The position numbers and the translations under genes are program-made. From Lachnospiraceae bacterium (lineage in GTDB: Bacteria > Bacillota > Clostridia > Lachnospirales > Lachnospiraceae): a stretch of DNA of 47,597 nt. Shown one piece after another: positions 34,153 through 42,147 of the stretch; positions within the stretch are counted from its first letter, which is position 1; each line of letters starts with the position of its first letter. The notes under the pieces were generated by a model. The model saw only the letters and a program-made list of their open reading frames with translations, had not been told where the DNA came from and searched no databases. The stretch spans positions 1 through 47,597 of the forward strand of contig SVEF01000019.1 of the NCBI GenBank assembly GCA_015057585.1, written 5' to 3'.

Positions 34153-34962
34153 CTATTCTCCGGCCACGTTCTTAAAAAAATGCTCTCTTACCCGGGGATA
34201 AAGACACATTGCATTCTCCCAGGTCTTATCTTCCACTTCCTGTGCACTCAAACCTTTAATATTTGCTATTGCATTCGCCACGTAAGAAAGATATCCGGAA
34301 TGGTTTCTCTTTCCCCGATACGGTTCCGGGGCCAGATACGGGCAATCCGTTTCCAACACTATCCGTGCAAGCGGCACCTCTTCCAATACTTCTTTTAACT
34401 TTCTTCCGTTCTTAAACGTCGCCACTCCGCCGATACCAAGAAAAAATCCCATCTTCAAATATTCCTTTGCATGGTCTGTCCCATAGGAATAGCAGTGGAT
34501 GACTCCCGTTAGCCGTCCCTCCGACTTAGTATAAAACTCTTTGATAATTTCTAAGGTATCTGCAGCCGCTTCCCTGCTGTGAATTACTACCGGAAGCCCC
34601 AATTCCAGTGCCAGCTCCAGCTGTCGCCGGAACCAGTACTTTTGAACTTCCCGTTCCGTGGAATCCCAATAATAATCCAAGCCGATTTCTCCGATGGCAA
34701 CTACCTTCTCCTCCATTGCAAGCTGCTTTAACTGTTCGAATACTTCTTCGTTTAAGTCCTTTGCGTGATCCGGATGGACGCCGACTGCCGCATAAAGAAA
34801 CGGATACTCTTTGGCAAGTTTTACGCTGTCCTCTGCTCCCTGCATGCTCGCTCCCATGTTGACTGCTGCCCTGACACGCTGCTCTTTTAAGGAATGTAAC
34901 AATTCCGCTCTGTCTGAATCAAACTGTTCGTCATCGTAATGTGTATGTGTATCAAAAATCAT
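34153..34962 (-). CDS. tatD: TatD family metal-dependent DNase
   Basis: 269 residues from the ATG at 34962, where the family begins with MIFDTHTHYDDEQF (metal-binding HxH). Longer upstream reading frames run into the SRP RNA and its terminator and are not coding. Other markers are GEIGLDYYWD (bridging Glu), VIHSREA, GVIHCYSYG and VLETDCPYLAPEPYRGKRN. TatD enzymes act as 3'-5' exonucleases or D-aminoacyl-tRNA-like deacylases with two metals in a TIM barrel. The RBS is weak. It heads the compact minus-strand cluster through rsmA, GNAT and tadA. Confidence 0.95.
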   Translation of the reverse strand: MIFDTHTHYDDEQFDSDRAELLHSLKEQRVRAAVNMGASMQGAEDSVKLAKEYPFLYAAVGVHPDHAKDLNEEVFEQLKQLAMEEKVVAIGEIGLDYYWDSTEREVQKYWFRRQLELALELGLPVVIHSREAAADTLEIIKEFYTKSEGRLTGVIHCYSYGTDHAKEYLKMGFFLGIGGVATFKNGRKLKEVLEEVPLARIVLETDCPYLAPEPYRGKRNHSGYLSYVANAIANIKGLSAQEVEDKTWENAMCLYPRVREHFFKNVAGE

Positions 34963-35027
34963 AATTCTATTTGAGACTCCCATCTGTTTTTCTGGTCTGC
35001 TGCCATATTCTTTTCCACAAATAGCAC

Positions 35028-35057
35028 AAAAAACCGGATGTCTTTTCACACCCGGTT
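35028..35057 (-). terminator. Terminator of the SRP RNA gene
   Basis: On the minus strand AACCGG(G)TGT pairs with ACA(T)CCGGTT, followed by six U (35028-35033). It lies about 30 bases past the SRP RNA 3' end and before tatD. Confidence 0.88.
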
Positions 35058-35086
35058 CTATCATACCATTTTCTGTCTTTTTTTTC

Positions 35087-35354
35087 AATCCGTGCATCCG
35101 GCTTTGTGCAAGCATCATAAACGGTACCACCACAGTTAGCTCCTCTCCGGCACCCTTACGGCACACAGAAACTTTCGCTTAGTGCTGCTCCATTCCTGAC
35201 CTGACACGGTTCACGAACTCCTGTTGCGCAAGACCAGAGTATCAACACCACTTATGATGGGCGGCTTTACAACAACCTGCCCGAGGCCGGATATCACCCC
35301 TGCTGGAGCGGATTGCAGGTACAGGGCACCGCTAACTCCCCGGCTGCACGGCAA
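35087..35354 (-). ncRNA. ffs: Signal recognition particle RNA, large bacterial type
   Basis: About 268 bases. The universal SRP domain is present on the minus strand: GTTCGTGAACC, then GTCAGGTCAGGAATGGAGCAGC, then the returning strand. The 5' CCGTGCA closes on TGCACGG at the 3' end (35090-35096). The long Alu-like extension is typical of Firmicutes. It is the RNA scaffold for Ffh, which targets nascent membrane and secreted proteins. The ends are placed from the promoter and the closing stem, so they may be off by a few bases. Confidence 0.95.
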
Positions 35355-35359
35355 GTTAC

Positions 35360-35388
35360 AGTATACCGATTTTTTCAGCCTGTGTCAA
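35360..35388 (-). promoter_or_regulatory. Consensus promoter of the SRP RNA gene
   Basis: On the minus strand TTGACA (35383-35388), a 17-base spacer and TATACT (35360-35365). Transcription should begin about 35353. Confidence 0.92.
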
Positions 35389-35404
35389 GGAAATTCTGTT
35401 GTAA

Positions 35405-36403
35405 TTAGTAGTGTTCCTGTCCCAGAAGTCCTGCCTCAAACAGTTCCTTTAGCACCTCTTCCTTTTTATACTCCTGTGCCTCTTTTTCGCTTAACCGGTG
35501 GCTCCAGTATGCCCGCTCTGTCGCAGCTCCCGGACCATAATTCCCATACTCTGCATAGAAACCACTGTCCCTTGCCTCTTCCTTATTCCAATCGTGCCAG
35601 CCTTCTCTCCGGATGTGCGCTCCCAATTCGGAATGTAAAATCACCGTCTTGGCATATGATCTCCACGGTCTTCCCAGATAAACGGTCTCCGGTGCACAGT
35701 CCGATGTAAACCGGCAGCGCTCAAATACATACCCGTACTTCCGCCCCTCCGGTGTCGACGCCGCTGTCACATATCCGTTTACTTCCTGCCCTCTGTCCAA
35801 AGAATGAATGTGACAATCCTCAAAATATGCGGTAGCTCCTCCGAAAATGAAATCCACATCACCCTCGATATAGCAATTCTTATAACAATGTACCCCGTTA
35901 TCACGCGGCGCGTGCTCTCTCGGTCCCCGGAAGCCACCCCATTCCACAACCGTCGGTGGCAACGGTGCCGTAAACAATGTATCCTGACGTGAAAGGAACC
36001 GGCACTGTTCAAACAACATCCGCGCTCCATCCGCATACAACGCCACCGCCTGTCCGATTTTTGCTCCATATCCTGCCGTATTTTCTATCGTCAGATGTTT
36101 CGCCGTAAAGCAATCCCCGTGCACATACATGGTATAAGAACGGAATGTCCCACGTTTCACTCCTTCCTCCTCCATAAAAAAAAGTGCATAGTCATCATAT
36201 GTAATAATGGTATTCGCTGCATCTTCTCCTATTATGGTTACAAAATCTTTCTCCAGCGAAAGTTTCTCCTTATACACGCCGGCTCCCACCGAAATTTCTA
36301 CCGGCATTGCCGGATCAAGTTGTTCTGCCAGCCGAAATGCCTCTGTTAATGTCCTGACATCTCCCGTTCCGTCCTGCCGGACAGATATTCTCTTTTTCTC
36401 CAT
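35405..36403 (-). CDS. Pectin methylesterase, carbohydrate esterase family 8, without signal peptide
   Basis: 332 residues from the ATG at 36403 (GGGAG upstream). It removes methyl groups from homogalacturonan or its oligomers. The right-handed beta-helix family motifs are GQAVALYADG, SRQDTLF (catalytic Asp141), YIEGDVDFIFGGA (Asp184) and YLGRPWRSYAKT (substrate-binding Arg/Trp). No secretion signal is seen, so it probably acts on imported methylated oligogalacturonides in the cytosol. It is divergent from the NrdG2-like gene. No other pectin gene is adjacent. Confidence 0.93.
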   Translation of the reverse strand: MEKKRISVRQDGTGDVRTLTEAFRLAEQLDPAMPVEISVGAGVYKEKLSLEKDFVTIIGEDAANTIITYDDYALFFMEEEGVKRGTFRSYTMYVHGDCFTAKHLTIENTAGYGAKIGQAVALYADGARMLFEQCRFLSRQDTLFTAPLPPTVVEWGGFRGPREHAPRDNGVHCYKNCYIEGDVDFIFGGATAYFEDCHIHSLDRGQEVNGYVTAASTPEGRKYGYVFERCRFTSDCAPETVYLGRPWRSYAKTVILHSELGAHIRREGWHDWNKEEARDSGFYAEYGNYGPGAATERAYWSHRLSEKEAQEYKKEEVLKELFEAGLLGQEHY

Positions 36404-36506
36404 AGTATGCGCTCTCCCTTTTCTTTTGTTCTCCTGTTTCCAATGTACCATGTCCCATCAGGAAACACAAGCCGTCAGAAACAACTTTTCTTTCCGTCTT
36501 TTCTGA

Positions 36507-36535
36507 TTGAAGACTCCGGCGTTTCGTGCTATACT
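36507..36535 (+). promoter_or_regulatory. Promoter of the NrdG2-like gene
   Basis: TTGAAG (36507-36512), a 17-base spacer and TATACT (36530-36535), with the TGC extended -10 shared by several promoters of this window. Confidence 0.75.
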
Positions 36536-36562
36536 GGTGCCAAAACACGAAAGGAGACTCCC

Positions 36563-37303
36563 ATGGTACTGCACGGACTCGGAAAACTGACCTTACTTGA
36601 CTATCCGGGCTATCTTGCCTGCACCGCCTTTACCGGCGCCTGCAATTTTCGTTGCCCTTTCTGTCACAATGCTCCGCTTGTTTTGTCCCCTTCTCTGTGC
36701 GAGCACATTACGGAAGAAGATTTCTTTAATTTTCTCCGTTCCCGCAAAAACCGTCTCGAAGGCGTCTGCATTACCGGAGGTGAACCGACATTGCAGCCGG
36801 ATTTACCGGACTTTCTTGCGAAAATTAAAGAACTGGGCTTTCGCATCAAATTAGACACTAACGGCTATCATCCCGAGGTTCTTGCGACCCTTTTAGAACA
36901 ACATCTTCTGGACGCGGTTGCCATGGACATTAAAAATTCCAAAGATGCCTATGCAATGACTGCCGGCATCCCGGAAGCAGAATTCCAAACAGAGCGAATC
37001 GAAGAAAGCATCCGCCTCCTTCTGACCTCCTGTATTCCGCATGAATTCCGCACAACGGTTGTAAAGGAGCTCCACAATGCCGACCGCATGGCCAGCATAG
37101 GAAAATGGATATCTTCTCTTTCCAAAGAGACCGGCGCGAATTCCCCTTGCCTTTCTCCATACTTTTTGCAGGAATTCAAGGCATCCGGTTCCTTGATTTG
37201 CGGAGAAACCACTTTGTTCTCCCCTCACTCTGCAGAAACCATGAACTGCTTTGTTTCCCTGTTACAAACCCATCTTCCGAATACAAAACTCCGGGGTCAG
37301 TAA
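36563..37303 (+). CDS. NrdG2-type radical SAM activating enzyme
   Basis: 246 residues from the ATG at 36563 (AAGGAG six bases upstream). The radical SAM cluster motif CNFRCPFCHN (CxxxCxxC) lies near residues 27-34. The preceding LGKLTLLDYPGYLACTAFT and later GVCITGGEPTLQPDL and KLDTNGYHPE fit the NrdG2 group, thought to install glycyl radicals in anaerobic ribonucleotide reductase or related enzymes. It is longer than classical NrdG (about 155-180). No nrdD-like gene is adjacent, so the partner is unknown. It converges on the next gene with a 7-base overlap. Confidence 0.87.
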   Translation: MVLHGLGKLTLLDYPGYLACTAFTGACNFRCPFCHNAPLVLSPSLCEHITEEDFFNFLRSRKNRLEGVCITGGEPTLQPDLPDFLAKIKELGFRIKLDTNGYHPEVLATLLEQHLLDAVAMDIKNSKDAYAMTAGIPEAEFQTERIEESIRLLLTSCIPHEFRTTVVKELHNADRMASIGKWISSLSKETGANSPCLSPYFLQEFKASGSLICGETTLFSPHSAETMNCFVSLLQTHLPNTKLRGQ

Positions 37304-38148
37304 GTTTGTCCGGTCAGGTAGTAATACCAGTACCCAAAACTGCCCCGGCGTTTTTTCCCCTGTTCTAACGGCGAAAAATCATGAAACCCAAAGCATTCTG
37401 CCATGTATTGCTCTCTGGCGCCATATTCCCCCGGCACCCCCAGCACAAATTTGTCCCCATGCCGTCCGCACAATTTCCCCAGCATCAAATGATGATATTC
37501 GTAATACCCATGAAGCAAAAAGTGATTTTCTCTCAAAAAATCCCATTCCTTTGGCATTCGTTCCATATCCTCTAACGTCATTCGGCAGCATTTTCTCCTG
37601 ATTCCGTCAAACGGCAGTCTAAGCTCCGGCAACCGCTCCATACACTCTGCCAAAGAAAACGACTTCGGAGGCTCCTCCTTCTGTTTTACGCTTTCTTTTT
37701 CATCCTCCTTCTGTGTTGTCATCACCTCCGTCACGGTATCCATCCACTTTGTCACTGAGTACAAATCTTCACCGAACAAAGCCTGTCCATCCACACGACC
37801 GCCGCAGATACCGTATTCCGTCCCTTCCAGATAAATGGCTTCCAAAGAAAAAATATTCCGTCCCGTGCAAAGAAAATCATCTGTTGCCGTTTCAAAACTT
37901 CCTACTGCCATCCCTTCCGTCAACGGAAGATCCTCTCCTTCTACCGCGCTCCCGTCCTCAAAAAAGAAAACCGGCTGTATGGTCTCTCCCATCCCCCTGC
38001 GTGCACCGCCTCTGTAATAGATCTGTACCTCGCACAATTCCTTTCTTATAAAAACCGCTGCATATCCCGCACGTTTTCTCTTTTGCCGGTTCTCATAAGA
38101 CGAAAAATAAATCAATTGCCGCCGATACTTCCCTGTCTGTGTCTCCAT
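37297..38148 (-). CDS. Uncharacterised protein
   Basis: 283 residues from the ATG at 38148, eight or so bases after GGAGGG. No signal peptide or membrane helix. The N-terminal part (about 1-130) is strand-rich, with RQLIYFSSYEN at the start. A Lys/Glu-rich linker follows (about 140-165). The C-terminal part is rich in Tyr/His/Trp/Phe (LLHGYYEYHHLMLGKL, LGVPGEYGAREQ, GFHDFSPLEQ and a final FGYWYYYLTGQ). The tail resembles proteins I associate with Lachnospiraceae of unknown function (possibly DUF6128), but I am not sure of that name. It lies between a radical SAM gene (convergent) and an ABC-F gene (divergent). Confidence 0.6.
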   Translation of the reverse strand: METQTGKYRRQLIYFSSYENRQKRKRAGYAAVFIRKELCEVQIYYRGGARRGMGETIQPVFFFEDGSAVEGEDLPLTEGMAVGSFETATDDFLCTGRNIFSLEAIYLEGTEYGICGGRVDGQALFGEDLYSVTKWMDTVTEVMTTQKEDEKESVKQKEEPPKSFSLAECMERLPELRLPFDGIRRKCCRMTLEDMERMPKEWDFLRENHFLLHGYYEYHHLMLGKLCGRHGDKFVLGVPGEYGAREQYMAECFGFHDFSPLEQGKKRRGSFGYWYYYLTGQTY

Positions 38149-38243
38149 ACAGTTCCCTCCTAATCCGTTCTTTTTCCCCTTTATCATCTATATGAGGTTG
38201 TCCCGGATTCTATGACTCTTCTTTCAAAATATGTTCCTCACAA

Positions 38244-38273
38244 TTGACAAACGGGTTCCTTCCTTGGTAGGAT
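38244..38273 (+). promoter_or_regulatory. Promoter of the ABC-F gene
   Basis: TTGACA (38244-38249), an 18-base spacer and TAGGAT (38268-38273). The leader is short (about 30 bases), with no attenuator of the kind seen before antibiotic-resistance ABC-F genes. Confidence 0.6.
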
Positions 38274-38309
38274 GGAAGAGAAGATTTTTGAAAGGCGGAT
38301 TAGCAATAT

Positions 38310-40139
38310 ATGAATTTACTCACCATGGAGAATGTCAGCAAAAGTTATACGGAACGCATGCTGTTTGATCATATCAGTCTTGGGATTAATGAAGGAGACA
38401 AAATCGGTGTCATTGGCATCAACGGCACCGGAAAATCAACGCTTCTAAAAATCATTGCAGGGTTGGAAGAAACCGATGAAGGCACTGTCATCAAAGGGAA
38501 CAAACTACGCATTTCCTATCTTGCACAAACCCCGGTTTTTGACGAAAGCAAATCCATCCTCACAAACGTGACCGAAGGGCAAAACGCAAAGGAAAGTTAC
38601 CGCAATATTACCGGTGAGGCGCGGGTTATGTTGCAACGGTTCGGTATTCCGGACGCCGACAGCACTACGACTACCCTTTCCGGTGGGCAAAAAAAGCGTG
38701 TGGCATTGGTGCGGACCTTACTTACCGAATCCGATCTTCTGGTTTTAGATGAGCCGACCAACCACCTAGACAGCGAAATGACCGAATGGCTGGAGGAATA
38801 CTTAAAGAAATACAAAGGCGCTTTCATTATGATTACCCACGACCGTTATTTCCTCGACCGCGTTACAAACAAAATTGTGGAATTAGACAAAGGAAATTTA
38901 TATTCTTATCAGACTAACTATTCCGGGTTTGTTGCCCTAAAAGCAGAACGTGAGGAAATGGCTCTTGCTACCGAACGTAAAGCCAAGGCCCTGTTCAAAA
39001 CAGAACTTGCCTGGATGCAACGTGGTGCCCGTGCCCGGTCTACCAAACAGAAAGCTCACATCCAGCGTTTTGAGGCGCTACGTGACCGTGAAAAGCCACA
39101 GACCGACAGTTCCGTAGAAATCAATGCCCTGTCCTCCCGTCTTGGCAAAAAAACCATTGAACTCGCAGACATCAGTAAATCCTATGGAGACACACCCCTG
39201 TTTGCCCCATTCAGTTATATCCTGCTTTCCACCGACCGCATCGGCATTGTAGGACACAACGGTTGTGGCAAATCCACGTTTTTAAATATCCTGACCGGGA
39301 AACTGACTCCGGATACCGGTTTTGTCGATTGGGGAACTACTGTTAAAATCGGTTATTTCTCTCAGGAAAACGAAGCATTAAATCCTGACATGACGGTACT
39401 CCAATATGTACGCGATACCGCAGAATACATCGAAACCACCGACGGTACCATGTCCGCCTCTGCCATGTGTGAACAGTTCCTGTTTGATGGCGGGATGCAG
39501 CACACCAGAATTGAAAAACTGTCCGGTGGAGAAAAACGCCGCCTATATTTGTTAAAGGTTCTGATGGAAGCCCCAAATGTTCTCATTCTGGACGAGCCAA
39601 CCAACGACCTTGATATTCAGACACTGACCATTTTGGAAAACTATTTATCCGATTACCCGGGAATTGTCGTTACCGTTTCCCACGACCGCTATTTCCTTGA
39701 CAAACTCGCCACACGCATCTTTTCCTTTGAAGATGGTGAAATTGTCCGCTATGAAGGCAATTACAGCGACTATAAGGAGGCACGGGCCACACGCTTCCCG
39801 TCGGACAGAGCCATCACCAGGGTCATGCCAAACGGCACGGATAAGCCATGCGACACTACGGAGCCTTCCTCCAAAGACACCTGGAAGCAAAAGGACTCTC
39901 GTCTAAAGTTTTCCTACAAGGAGCAGCGCGAATACGAAACCATTGATGCGGACATCGCAGCACTGGAGGAAAAAATTGCGACACTTGAAAAAGAGATTGC
40001 CGCTTCTGCCAGCGAATACTCCAAACTCACCAAACTGATGGAAGAGAAAGAGGAAACCGAAACCGCACTGGAAGCAAAAATGGAACGCTGGGTTTATTTA
40101 AACGATCTTGCAGAGAAGATTGAATCTTCCCGCAAATAG
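38310..40139 (+). CDS. ABC-F family ATPase, Uup-like
   Basis: 609 residues, cytosolic, no membrane domain. Two ABC domains: Walker A GINGTGKST (about 37-45) and GHNGCGKST; signatures TLSGGQKKR and KLSGGEKRR; Walker B LLVLDEPTNHLD and VLILDEPTNDLD. Between them is a long charged linker (about 200-285) and at the C terminus a coiled coil (about 535-605, EEKIATLEKEIAASASEY). That tail is typical of Uup, which is linked to ribosome function and transposon excision in E. coli. The short leader and typical interdomain linker point to a housekeeping translation factor rather than resistance, but this is inference. Confidence 0.9.
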   Translation: MNLLTMENVSKSYTERMLFDHISLGINEGDKIGVIGINGTGKSTLLKIIAGLEETDEGTVIKGNKLRISYLAQTPVFDESKSILTNVTEGQNAKESYRNITGEARVMLQRFGIPDADSTTTTLSGGQKKRVALVRTLLTESDLLVLDEPTNHLDSEMTEWLEEYLKKYKGAFIMITHDRYFLDRVTNKIVELDKGNLYSYQTNYSGFVALKAEREEMALATERKAKALFKTELAWMQRGARARSTKQKAHIQRFEALRDREKPQTDSSVEINALSSRLGKKTIELADISKSYGDTPLFAPFSYILLSTDRIGIVGHNGCGKSTFLNILTGKLTPDTGFVDWGTTVKIGYFSQENEALNPDMTVLQYVRDTAEYIETTDGTMSASAMCEQFLFDGGMQHTRIEKLSGGEKRRLYLLKVLMEAPNVLILDEPTNDLDIQTLTILENYLSDYPGIVVTVSHDRYFLDKLATRIFSFEDGEIVRYEGNYSDYKEARATRFPSDRAITRVMPNGTDKPCDTTEPSSKDTWKQKDSRLKFSYKEQREYETIDADIAALEEKIATLEKEIAASASEYSKLTKLMEEKEETETALEAKMERWVYLNDLAEKIESSRK

Positions 40140-40143
40140 CGGA

Positions 40144-41193
40144 TTATTCTGATGCTCCAAGGATTACCTTATATAAACTGCGGATCAGGACAAGCCCAAA
40201 CGGTCCAAGGAATAATCCCGGAATTCCAAACAGCTCATAGCCAATGGAAACAGCCATCAGGCTGTACACCGGAGAGATTCCCATTCTGCCACCCAGAAGC
40301 TTTGGCTCCAGATATTCTCTGAAGAACTGACAAAGTCCGTACAGCGTAAGAAGTACTGCTCCGGCAAAAACCTTTCCCCGAACAAAACTGATGACCGCCC
40401 ACGGCACCAAAATCATCACACTGCCGAGAAGCGGGAACGCGTCAAAAACACCAATCAACACACCAATCAGCAGGGCATACGGATTCTTTAATATTAACAG
40501 ACCAAGCGCACAGGTAAGACTGACCACCCCTATCAGAATTACCTGTGTTTTTATATAAGCTGTCCCCGCTCCGGAGAGCTCCGCTTTTACTACACACCAT
40601 TCCTGCCTCCATCCTCCCATTTGGGAGGTGTCCTTTTGCCCCTTTACATTCTCCGATAAGAGCAAAAGTGTCGTTACAAAAATGATAATTATGTTTACCA
40701 CCAGCTCCGTCACTGACACCGCTGCTTTTAAAGAATGTTTTGTAACAAAAGAAAGCAATTCTTCCCGCAAAAACAACAATATACCATCCAGACCATCACT
40801 TAATAAAGAAAAGGCCCTTCCCTGTTTCATCCTAAGCACGTTGTCGCAATACCGGCAAAAGCCTTCCAAATATCCCTGCCATTCATTCCGATAATTCTCA
40901 TGATTTTCTACCATCATTGCAAACTGCGTCAGCAACAACTTACCCAAATATACGATTCCACCACCTACAGCGCCCAAAAACACCACAATCAGTATCGCCC
41001 CGCTAATAGCAGGCTTCACCCGAAGTTTTCTCCACAAAAAGCCCACAGGACGCCGCAAGCACCTTGCAATCACTCCGGCAAGCAGAAACGGGAAAAAAAG
41101 CGGAAGCAGATACCGAAATCCCAGATATACTGTTGCCACAATAATGCCTATGCCCAATAATTTCTTATACTTTTTCGGTATCGCGTTCCACAT
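40144..41193 (-). CDS. AI-2E transporter/YtvI-family membrane protein
   Basis: 349 residues with about eight hydrophobic segments. The C-terminal half has the family signature (LLIGVLIGVFDAFPLLGS, then REYLEPKLLGGRMGISPVYSLM, then GYELFGIPGLFLGPFGLVLI). The family includes TqsA-like exporters and the sporulation protein YtvI. Size and the lack of quorum genes fit YtvI slightly better, but the substrate is unknown. The RBS is GGAGAG. It converges on the ABC-F gene with a 4-base gap and no terminator between. Confidence 0.85.
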   Translation of the reverse strand: MWNAIPKKYKKLLGIGIIVATVYLGFRYLLPLFFPFLLAGVIARCLRRPVGFLWRKLRVKPAISGAILIVVFLGAVGGGIVYLGKLLLTQFAMMVENHENYRNEWQGYLEGFCRYCDNVLRMKQGRAFSLLSDGLDGILLFLREELLSFVTKHSLKAAVSVTELVVNIIIIFVTTLLLLSENVKGQKDTSQMGGWRQEWCVVKAELSGAGTAYIKTQVILIGVVSLTCALGLLILKNPYALLIGVLIGVFDAFPLLGSVMILVPWAVISFVRGKVFAGAVLLTLYGLCQFFREYLEPKLLGGRMGISPVYSLMAVSIGYELFGIPGLFLGPFGLVLIRSLYKVILGASE

Positions 41194-41255
41194 AAAATCT
41201 CTCCTCTTCCTCTGCTTTCTCTTCTCACCTCAGTCCCGCTCCTTCCTGTTAGTGT

Positions 41256-41288
41256 AACAAAAAAAGAAACGGCTTATTCAGCCGTTTC
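41256..41288 (-). terminator. Terminator of the Thr/Pro-stalk lipoprotein gene
   Basis: On the minus strand GAAACGGCT/AGCCGTTTC with an ATTC-type loop, followed by seven or more U. It lies 14 bases after the stop codon. Confidence 0.93.
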
Positions 41289-41301
41289 AAATTCATTAGA
41301 T

Positions 41302-42117
41302 TTATTCATACGTGGAAAATGCATTGATTGCATCCACAAGGTAAGTCTCTGCTCCATCTACATATGTAAACACAACGGCAACCATTCTGTTCCCCTGTTT
41401 TCTGACACAATAATCCTGGTATACATACACCCCTCCGCCATAATCCGCTACCATGGCAAGATTGATATATTCCTGTCCGGCGATTTCAACCAAATACAGA
41501 TTCTCATCTGCCACATAGGCCGGAGTTTCAAACGATTGTAATTGCGCCTTGAGAACGCTCAAATACTGTTCCGCAGTCATATTTTCATATGGTAACTTTT
41601 CAACCATCAACTGTACGATCGGCATCCCGTAAATCCAGTTTGCCTGCATTTCGTATACCGTAGTCATCTGAATATACATCTCATACAACTGTGCTTGATC
41701 ACCATACATCAACTCCGTACTGAGTCCCATCATGGCATCCATTTCCTCCTGCGTTGACATTACCGCATCTGCAGGTGCCGTAAATCGCATATTTAACCAT
41801 TTGCTTTCAAAACCGGTTTCTGTCAGTAGTCCCTTCGTATACTCCTCGTCACTGCTTATTTCCGGCATTGGAGTTGCTGTCGGTTCCGGTGTTGGCGTTG
41901 GAGTCGATGTAGCGGTTGGCTCCGGTGTCGGCGTAGATGTGGCTGTTGGTGCCACTGTTGGTGTTGGAGTCGATGTGGCAGTCGCTTCCGGCGTCGGTGC
42001 AGATGTGGCTGTTGGTCCATTTGTCGGCGGCACTTTGCCATCCTCACCACTGCACCCATTCAGTAGCAAACATAATGTACTTACCATTACGGCCATCAGT
42101 AACCATCTCTTTTTCAT
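41302..42117 (-). CDS. Lipoprotein with Thr/Pro/Glu-rich stalk
   Basis: 271 residues from the ATG at 42117 (GGGAGG upstream). A lipoprotein signal ends L-N-G-C (Cys22). A stalk of PTATSTPTPEPTAT-type repeats follows (about 32-85). The C-terminal domain of about 180 residues mixes helix and strand (FESKWLNMRFTAPADAVM, YGMPIVQLMVEKLPYENMTAEQYL, INLAMVADYGGGVYVYQDYCVRKQGNRMVAVVFTY). It resembles stress-type alpha/beta domains of Gram-positive lipoproteins but matches no family I can name. Anchored on the outer membrane face. It follows the kinase-like gene by 30 bases on the same strand. Confidence 0.8.
   Translation of the reverse strand: MKKRWLLMAVMVSTLCLLLNGCSGEDGKVPPTNGPTATSAPTPEATATSTPTPTVAPTATSTPTPEPTATSTPTPTPEPTATPMPEISSDEEYTKGLLTETGFESKWLNMRFTAPADAVMSTQEEMDAMMGLSTELMYGDQAQLYEMYIQMTTVYEMQANWIYGMPIVQLMVEKLPYENMTAEQYLSVLKAQLQSFETPAYVADENLYLVEIAGQEYINLAMVADYGGGVYVYQDYCVRKQGNRMVAVVFTYVDGAETYLVDAINAFSTYE
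41868..42022 (-). repeat. Repeats encoding the lipoprotein stalk
   Basis: Imperfect units of about 18-36 bp encode Pro-Thr-Ala-Thr-Ser-Thr-Pro-Thr-Pro-Glu. The composition is similar to the stalks at 1531-1701 and 9999-10196, but the codon order differs. Confidence 0.8.
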
Positions 42118-42147
42118 CTTATGAACCTCCCTATTTCTTTCGTACAT

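Noticed and set aside
34963-35166. A 68-codon N-terminal extension of TatD
   Set aside because: It covers the SRP RNA 3' part and its terminator; the family starts at MIFDTHTH.
38310-40139. Antibiotic-resistance ABC-F gene
   Set aside because: The C-terminal coiled coil is Uup-like and the leader is short with no attenuator peptide or hairpin.
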